Below are positions 58,858 through 64,000 of a stretch of 64,000 nt of DNA, piece by piece. Every line of letters begins with the position of its first letter. Position 1 is the first letter of the stretch. The stretch is from the NCBI RefSeq assembly GCF_000166715.1, contig NZ_AEMI01000003.1, positions 1-64,000 of the forward strand. Reading direction: 5' to 3'. A program made the position numbers and the translations under genes. The DNA is from Leuconostoc gelidum subsp. gelidum KCTC 3527 (lineage in GTDB: Bacteria > Bacillota > Bacilli > Lactobacillales > Lactobacillaceae). A model generated the notes under the pieces. It saw only the letters and a list, made by a program, of their open reading frames with translations. It was not told where the DNA came from and ran no database searches.

Positions 58858-59022
58858 TTGATAGAAGCATTAAATAGTGTGTTCGTATCATTAATGATTT
58901 TACAATTCATACTAACTTTATTTTATGTTTACGTATCAAATAAAAAAGAAATCCAAGTTAAGGACATGTTTTTATGGGCAGGACTCATAAGTAGTATCTT
59001 AAATTTATCAAGTAAGAAGTAA
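58858..59022 (+). CDS. Possible small membrane protein
   Basis: A TTG start behind TAGGG gives a 54-residue protein with two hydrophobic stretches (about 8-27 and 38-50) separated by SNKKEIQVKD. It could be another immunity-type protein. The start codon and spacing make it uncertain. Confidence 0.4.
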   Translation: MIEALNSVFVSLMILQFILTLFYVYVSNKKEIQVKDMFLWAGLISSILNLSSKK

Positions 59023-59188
59023 ACTAATTATTAGAAATCATAAGTTAATTTGCTTTTTAGGTTGTATGAAATAATTTTATTTATTATACAGTAACAAAAA
59101 GTCCTCTTCAAGCTGTGGTGGCAGAGTTATAATGGAGTGTAGATGCAGAAGGATTAGGGTTCCGTAGAAATGAAAGGATTGGTTCTTT

Positions 59189-59476
59189 ATGAAAGAAAAC
59201 GCAGAAAACAACATTCTATCTGATATCAATAAGTTATTAGCAGATAATATTAGTCAGGACGAACGAGAAATTTTAAGTCATGCTAAAAAAGAACTAGAAA
59301 AGAAGTCATCCTTTTCTAGGATAATTTCAGACCTCAGAGGAGAATTAACACCTTTAGCCGTAAGCCAGAAACTTTCTAAGAACGTTGGCACACTTTATCT
59401 AAAAATTAATAGTCATGAATTTCAAAGTAAAAATTTCGGAGGCGGGCTTATTATGGGTTGGGGCCAGACGTTTTAA
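59189..59476 (+). CDS. Probable bacteriocin immunity protein, EntA-immunity-like
   Basis: The 95-residue soluble, helical protein (NNILSDINKLLADNISQDEREILSHAKKELEKK, then LTPLAVSQKLSKNVGTLYLKI) resembles the four-helix-bundle immunity proteins of class II bacteriocins. The C-terminal part (NFGGGLIMGWGQTF) is Gly-rich and differs from these. No cognate peptide is adjacent, so it may be an orphan immunity gene. Confidence 0.6.
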   Translation: MKENAENNILSDINKLLADNISQDEREILSHAKKELEKKSSFSRIISDLRGELTPLAVSQKLSKNVGTLYLKINSHEFQSKNFGGGLIMGWGQTF

Positions 59477-59695
59477 TTCTTAACACAATACAGCTTATTC
59501 AAACTAAAAAACGCCAGTTTTACTGAAGTAAACCCGATAACTTGGACAAAATAAATGTCCAGAAAGTTGTAGTGTTTTAATATCCTTAAGTCAGATTGCA
59601 CTAATTAACATCACCACACGGTACTGAAAGACTTGTCTTGATGATTGCTAGTTAAGTGTTTGGTTAATTCTGACAAAACAAGGGAAAATGTATTA

Positions 59696-59935
59696 ATGAA
59701 AAAAGCAAAAAAAATTTACTTACCGAAATATCGTGCTACAAATATAGCGCTAATATCGTTTATTTTAATGGCAACAGCTTTTTTAAAAAATAGATCGTTA
59801 AATATTTTTTTGGCGATGATATTATCTATTTGTGTTGCTGGAATAACTTATTTTCTGTATTATATGTATTTAACTAAAACAAAAATGGGTAAACGCTATA
59901 TACAAAAATTAAAAGAAAATGTCGAAAAAAAGTAG
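59696..59935 (+). CDS. Small membrane protein with basic ends
   Basis: The 79-residue protein starts MKKAKKIYLPKYR and has two membrane segments (about 16-31 and 36-56), ending in a charged helix MGKRYIQKLKENVEKK. The start at 59696 has AGGG about 12 bases before. Function unknown; the bacteriocin context suggests immunity. The gap 59477-59695 holds only a weak hairpin (TTGGACA with TGTCCA near 59553-59574). Confidence 0.45.
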   Translation: MKKAKKIYLPKYRATNIALISFILMATAFLKNRSLNIFLAMILSICVAGITYFLYYMYLTKTKMGKRYIQKLKENVEKK

Positions 59936-59963
59936 GCATTATTTTGATAAATATTAAGTTAAA

Positions 59964-60011
59964 CTAAACCAATCATTTGGACAAATCCATGTCCAAATGA
60001 TTGGTTTTTAT
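59964..60011 (+). terminator. Strong terminator closing the bacteriocin island
   Basis: AAACCAATCATTTGGACA pairs perfectly with TGTCCAAATGATTGGTTT (18 bp) and T residues follow. Confidence 0.93.
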
Positions 60012-60219
60012 TTTTTAATCGTTTATTTAACTAAAATAATCACTGTATTCTTGATTTTGATGTAGAAATTATTACAATGATGACACTTAAAATTGACCAA
60101 GTTGAAACTGCTTAATTTGTGCAATGTGAACAAATTTAACGTAATTATTGTTTATTGTGTTTATTTCGTGTATGATTATTTTTAATCTCTAGTTAATGTT
60201 GTAATTGTTTTATTGTTAT

Positions 60220-60231
60220 TTAACCGGTTAA
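60220..60231. promoter_or_regulatory. Palindrome upstream of the amino-acid ABC operon
   Basis: TTAACCGGTTAA is a perfect 12-bp palindrome about 84 bp before the first permease gene. It may be an operator. No other element in 60012-60314 is clear to me. Confidence 0.45.
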
Positions 60232-60314
60232 TAGCTATATAAACATAATCAGTAGAATTAGAAATGATTAGTTATTTTTCATAATATCTTCATTGATGCA
60301 GTAGGAGGCGTTTT

Positions 60315-61061
60315 ATGAATAGTTTTTTTCAACCACACCTTATCTGGCAATATTTTCCTGATGTACTATCTGCTTTGCCAGTGACATTACTACTAACACT
60401 GGTATCAACAATAATTGGTGTGATTGTTGGTGCCGGAATCGCATATGTCAGAATGGAGAATACACCATTTTTGAAGCAAATTGCGGCAGTCTTTACCTCG
60501 TTTATCCGTGGCACACCAATTTTGATACAAATGTTTTTGGTTTATTACGGGCTACCGTTTTTCCTAGGTTATGTTGGTATTGATGCAGACGACGTTAACG
60601 CGCTCGTCTATCTATTTATCACCTATGGCTTAAATATGGCAGCATTTTTATCGGAAATTATTCGTGCAGCATTAGAAAGTGTTCCTGCCACACAACGCGA
60701 AGCAGCTTTGACTTCAGGGTACACCAAGAGGCAAATGTATTTTAAAATTATTTTCCCTCAAGCAGTGATTATTGCCATGCCAAGTTTTGCGACAATGGTG
60801 ATTTCTTTGCTACAAGATACATCACTGGCGTTCACAATTGGTGTGATAGATGTTGTTGGAAAGGCTAAAGCTTTGGGTACTGCAACATTTCATACTGTAG
60901 AAGCTTACATTAGTGCCATGATTATATTTATCATTTTAAGTTTTATTTTGGAAAGGTTGTTCCGTTGGATTGAGAAACGAAGTAACTATTCCTCTCGTCA
61001 GATGCCAATTGTGGCTACTAATCCAGTCATACCTGTCATTGAAACGCCAAAAACGAGTTAA
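60315..61061 (+). CDS. Amino-acid ABC transporter permease (HisM/ArtM type)
   Basis: The 248-residue protein has about five membrane segments and the cytosolic EAA loop ESVPATQREAALTSGYTKRQMYFKIIFPQA near 117-145. The N-terminal part reads LPVTLLLTLVSTIIGVIVGAGIAYVR. AGGAGG precedes the ATG. Together with the next three genes it forms a polar amino-acid importer with two different permeases, as in TcyJKLMN-type cystine systems. Confidence 0.9.
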   Translation: MNSFFQPHLIWQYFPDVLSALPVTLLLTLVSTIIGVIVGAGIAYVRMENTPFLKQIAAVFTSFIRGTPILIQMFLVYYGLPFFLGYVGIDADDVNALVYLFITYGLNMAAFLSEIIRAALESVPATQREAALTSGYTKRQMYFKIIFPQAVIIAMPSFATMVISLLQDTSLAFTIGVIDVVGKAKALGTATFHTVEAYISAMIIFIILSFILERLFRWIEKRSNYSSRQMPIVATNPVIPVIETPKTS

Positions 61062-61115
61062 GCAGAAAACACTGTCATTAAGTTTAAGAAGAGATTAAGT
61101 ATAGGGAGAACGATT

Positions 61116-61943
61116 ATGAAAGATAAAACACGAAGTCATAAAGGATTATGGATTGGTCTAGGAGTCATCATCATTGCTATTATTGGCGTTATGTTTTTTC
61201 GCCACACAGGAACAAGCAGTCAGTCATCTTCCAAAGTGCAAATAATTAAGGTTGGTTCAGGAAACGATGGACAACCCTTTGCTTACTTAGATAAAGATGG
61301 TAAGCCGGCGGGTATGGATATTGCATTACTTCAGGCAATTGATAAAAAGTTACCACAGTATAAATTCAAGTTAACATTGTCTGATTTTCCAACGATGATT
61401 ACTAATTTAAAGGCCGGTAAAACAACAATGGCTATGTATCAAGTTGAACAAAATGCCGAACGCAAAGAGAACTTTAAATTTGGCACAGTTGGTTATACTG
61501 TCTGGGATACATTATTAGCTACTAAAAAATCTGCTGGTGTGCTAGATTCATTTGCCGATGCTAAAGGTAAAAAATTGTATGTGACTAATTCTACCAACCA
61601 AGCAACTTTAACAGATGCCTATTTAAAGAAAAATGCTGATGCTTATTCTGTTGTACGCGGTACCTATACGATGGAACAAGTGGCACAAGGATTAAACTCA
61701 GGCCAGTTTAATGTTTATCCTGCGCCAAAGTATTCAATTGATTTATTGAACCGTCAGTTCAAAACAAACTTGGTTTATGGTAAAGCAGTTAACCATTCTA
61801 ACGCCTACCCATTGTTTAATAAGCACGCGGATCCTAAGTTCATCAAAGCTGTTAACAAAGCGATGGCAGAATTAAAAGCGGATGGGACACTTAAAAAGTT
61901 AAGTAATCAATGGCTTAAGGGCGATTACGTACCTAAGGATTAA
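61116..61943 (+). CDS. Amino-acid ABC transporter substrate-binding protein
   Basis: The 275-residue family-3 binding protein has KVGSGNDGQPFAYLDKDGKPAGMDIALLQAI, the FP-TMITNLKAGK core and SNQWLKGDYVPKD at the end. The N-terminal hydrophobic segment (about 11-25) has no Cys, so the usual lipoprotein anchor is missing. The ligand is probably cystine or another polar amino acid; the resemblance to TcyJ/TcyK is my inference. Confidence 0.88.
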   Translation: MKDKTRSHKGLWIGLGVIIIAIIGVMFFRHTGTSSQSSSKVQIIKVGSGNDGQPFAYLDKDGKPAGMDIALLQAIDKKLPQYKFKLTLSDFPTMITNLKAGKTTMAMYQVEQNAERKENFKFGTVGYTVWDTLLATKKSAGVLDSFADAKGKKLYVTNSTNQATLTDAYLKKNADAYSVVRGTYTMEQVAQGLNSGQFNVYPAPKYSIDLLNRQFKTNLVYGKAVNHSNAYPLFNKHADPKFIKAVNKAMAELKADGTLKKLSNQWLKGDYVPKD

Positions 61944-61955
61944 CGGAGGTTTCAG

Positions 61956-62660
61956 ATGAACTTTGATATAGGCTTTATATTTCAAGTTATGGGACAAATT
62001 ATTCGTTATGTACCGATCACAATATACATGGCAGTAGTTAGTTTGATTATTGGTGGGATGTTGGGATTGGTGGTGGCACTAGTCAGATACTATAAAGTGC
62101 CGGGGTTGTCACAATTGTTTTCAATAGTGATTACGATATTAAAAGGTGTTCCCCTTATTTTAGTATTTTTGGTTATCTTTTTGATTACATCTCAAAATTT
62201 CAACCATTTTGCTAAAGCAGTTGGTTGGCATATCCGATATGGTGATTTACCAATGAGTGTTTTAGCTATTATTGGCTTATCTTTAATGGCTACAGTCGGA
62301 TTGAGTGAGGCATTCCGAGGTGCATTTGAATCAGTTAAACAAGTACAATTTGATGCCGCACGTTCTTTGGGCATGACCCAATTACAAACGATTCGCCGTG
62401 TTTTGATACCTCAGACGATGCCTGTAGCATTACCGATGATCATTAATATGTTTATTAATTTGATTAAAGGGACAGCCATTGCTTCGTTAGTATCAGTTGT
62501 TGAAATTTTTTCGGCCGCCACGCAAGCTGCCAGTTCAAACTATAAGTATTTCGAAGCTTACATTGCAGCGGCGTTAATTTACTGGATGATGACTATCGTG
62601 ATTGAGCGTGGTGCAGTCTTTCTAGAAGTGCGTATGGACAAGAAAATAAAGAGGTCTTGA
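61956..62660 (+). CDS. Amino-acid ABC transporter permease
   Basis: The 234-residue permease has about five TM segments and the EAA-type loop [32 protein letters not shown] near 123-154. It differs clearly from the first permease, so the two likely form a heterodimer. GGAGG lies upstream; 12 bp separate it from the binding-protein gene. Confidence 0.9.
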   Translation: MNFDIGFIFQVMGQIIRYVPITIYMAVVSLIIGGMLGLVVALVRYYKVPGLSQLFSIVITILKGVPLILVFLVIFLITSQNFNHFAKAVGWHIRYGDLPMSVLAIIGLSLMATVGLSEAFRGAFESVKQVQFDAARSLGMTQLQTIRRVLIPQTMPVALPMIINMFINLIKGTAIASLVSVVEIFSAATQAASSNYKYFEAYIAAALIYWMMTIVIERGAVFLEVRMDKKIKRS

Positions 62661-62662
62661 TC

Positions 62663-63400
62663 ATGATTGAAGTTAAAGATGTCCACAAAAGTTTTAACGA
62701 TAATGAAGTCATTAAAGGTGTCAGCCTATCACTCAATGAGGGAGAAGTAGTTACAATTTTGGGGCCTTCAGGCTCAGGAAAAACAACTTTTCTACGGTGC
62801 TTGAATTTTTTGGAAGAAGCAGATTCAGGCTCTATTACGGTTAATGATCACGAAGTGGTTTTTGGACAAGCGAGTGCAAATGATGTTTTACAGTTACGTC
62901 GGAGTATGGGGATGGTGTTTCAGAATTATGCCCTATTCTTAAATAAAACAGCAAAACAAAATATCATGGAGCCGATGGTCATTGTACATGGCTACAGTAC
63001 TCAGCAAGCCGAAGCACGTGCAGAAGAACTATTACGGGTTATTGGTTTACCGGATCATGGTGATTATTACCCTTCACAACTTTCTGGTGGTCAAAAGCAG
63101 CGGATAGGAATTGCGCGTGCCTTAGCTGTTCATCCTACAGTACTATTATTCGATGAACCAACCGCTGCGCTTGATCCGGAATTAGTTGGCGAAGTGCTTA
63201 AAGTTATGAAAGCAGTTAAAGATGCTGGTGTTGCCATGATTGTTGTGACACATGAAATGCAATTTGCTTATGAGGTCAGTAATCGTGTTATTTTTATGGC
63301 TGATGGTGTCATTGTTGAAGAGGGTACCCCGCAACAAATATTTGAAAGCCCACAAGAAGCGCGTACGAAAACATTTTTGAACCGTTTCACTGTCAATTAA
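62663..63400 (+). CDS. Amino-acid ABC transporter ATP-binding protein (GlnQ/TcyN type)
   Basis: The 245-residue ATPase has Walker [13 protein letters not shown], the signature [15 protein letters not shown] and Walker [15 protein letters not shown]. The Q-loop reads [12 protein letters not shown] 62663 follows AGAGG by eight bases; the TTG at 62657 is unlikely. It powers the two permeases just upstream. Confidence 0.94.
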   Translation: MIEVKDVHKSFNDNEVIKGVSLSLNEGEVVTILGPSGSGKTTFLRCLNFLEEADSGSITVNDHEVVFGQASANDVLQLRRSMGMVFQNYALFLNKTAKQNIMEPMVIVHGYSTQQAEARAEELLRVIGLPDHGDYYPSQLSGGQKQRIGIARALAVHPTVLLFDEPTAALDPELVGEVLKVMKAVKDAGVAMIVVTHEMQFAYEVSNRVIFMADGVIVEEGTPQQIFESPQEARTKTFLNRFTVN

Positions 63401-63432
63401 TTTATTGCTTAATTTAGAAGGAGATTTGTTAT

Positions 63433-64000
63433 ATGTCAGAATTGCGTTATTCGTTTGCATCACGCGTGTCTAATTTAATCCCAAGCCCTCTGCGCGAACA
63501 GGCTAAGCATGTTCAAACGGCTGATGATTATATTAAATTAACCTATGGTTATCCAAGTAATCAAGCTTTTCCAATCGAAAAACTGGCCAAACTTTCTGAT
63601 AAGATTTATCGTCAGCATGCAGTCGAATTTATGCAGTATGGTGAGACTGAAGGTATTCCGAAACTTCGAGAACAACTTAAGTCGCGCTTACATCAATATC
63701 AAAATTTAGATGTTGTCTCTAATGATATCTTGATTACTTCTGGATCAACTCAGGGGATGGATTTGGTATTTAAAATATTTGTTAATGAGGGAGATACAGT
63801 ACTCACTGAAGAACAAACATTTATTGGCGCTGTCAATTCAATTAAGTCTTATGGTGGTCATGCACAAGGATTACCATTTGATATGACTAGCGGTTGCATT
63901 GATACTGAGGCTTTAGAAGCAACATTATCTGCTGACACGGCACATCGAATTAAGTTACTTTATTTGATTCCAACCTTTCAAAATCCAATTGGCACATCAA
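63433..64000 (+). CDS. PLP-dependent aminotransferase, 5' part (cut by window end)
   Basis: The first 189 residues are visible. MQYGETEGIPKLREQL and ITSGSTQGMDLVFKIF and YLIPTFQNPIGTS are typical of the 2-aminoadipate/kynurenine aminotransferase group of fold-type I. The PLP lysine lies beyond the window. AGAAGGAG precedes the ATG. It follows the ABC operon by 32 bp and may act on the imported amino acid. Confidence 0.88.
   Translation, partial: MSELRYSFASRVSNLIPSPLREQAKHVQTADDYIKLTYGYPSNQAFPIEKLAKLSDKIYRQHAVEFMQYGETEGIPKLREQLKSRLHQYQNLDVVSNDILITSGSTQGMDLVFKIFVNEGDTVLTEEQTFIGAVNSIKSYGGHAQGLPFDMTSGCIDTEALEATLSADTAHRIKLLYLIPTFQNPIGTS

Noticed and set aside
59549-59582. TTGGACA/TGTCCA hairpin as an IS end or terminator
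   Set aside because: Short and imperfect, with no T-run and no transposase sequence next to it.

Overview
The window is an origin-of-replication segment of a low-GC Gram-positive lactic acid bacterium, most likely Leuconostoc or a close relative. This rests on the gene order rpmH-rnpA-yidC / oriC / dnaA-dnaN-yaaA-recF-gyrB-gyrA, strong Shine-Dalgarno sites, sigma-A promoters, a T-box leader, CcpA-type cre and RbsR-type operators, and class II bacteriocin genes. The genus is an inference from overall character; no rRNA is present to confirm it.

Left arm (1-18.8 kb, nearly all minus strand, i.e. leading strand leftward from oriC): an mtnU-mtnE pair; menB divergent from a MenI-like thioesterase; an asp1-asp2-asp3 operon of the accessory Sec system with no secA2, secY2 or glycosyltransferase beside it; a GNAT gene divergent from a TetR regulator; xpt-corA-GNAT; a membrane GDPD; yidC-rnpA-rpmH; a lactococcin-972-type ABC exporter/immunity cassette; yebC and an RluE-like pseudouridine synthase. 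oriC flanks dnaA on both sides, with DnaA boxes upstream and DnaA boxes plus trio-like triplets before dnaN.

Right arm core (19-34.6 kb): dnaA to gyrA, then a PadR/DUF4097/PspC membrane-stress operon behind a 21-bp perfect inverted repeat, and a YknWXYZ-like MacB-type efflux operon. Four parS-like 16-mers lie in the window: one intergenic at 9.0 kb, and three inside the coding sequences of recF, gyrA and an ABC ATPase gene.

Right arm, metabolic part (34.7-49.3 kb): small hypotheticals, a GNAT, an Rgg regulator and an MFS pump; a nucleoside/ribose unit (two nucleoside hydrolases, NupC transporter, LacI-type regulator, rbsK-rpiA-YdcZ transporter) tied together by an identical 14-bp operator in front of both operons; a methionine T-box followed by a truncated leader ORF and a MetQ-like binding protein; a decayed signal peptidase gene; an XRE-TetR fusion regulator; and a frameshifted cyclase gene.

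Bacteriocin island (49.4-60 kb): three partial or complete copies of one module (regulated promoter repeat, C39-peptidase ABC exporter, HlyD-type accessory protein, a small XRE protein carrying a bacteriocin-like double-glycine leader, then double-glycine peptides and small membrane immunity candidates). Only the middle copy (52.1-56.7 kb) has exporter and accessory intact. The left copy keeps the promoter, an accessory fragment, the regulator and two peptides. The right copy keeps the promoter, 18 exporter codons, regulator debris and immunity-like genes. IS3-family relics mark the junctions. The double-glycine-leader/XRE proteins are the most unusual element here.

The window ends in an amino-acid ABC transporter operon followed by an aminotransferase cut by the window edge.
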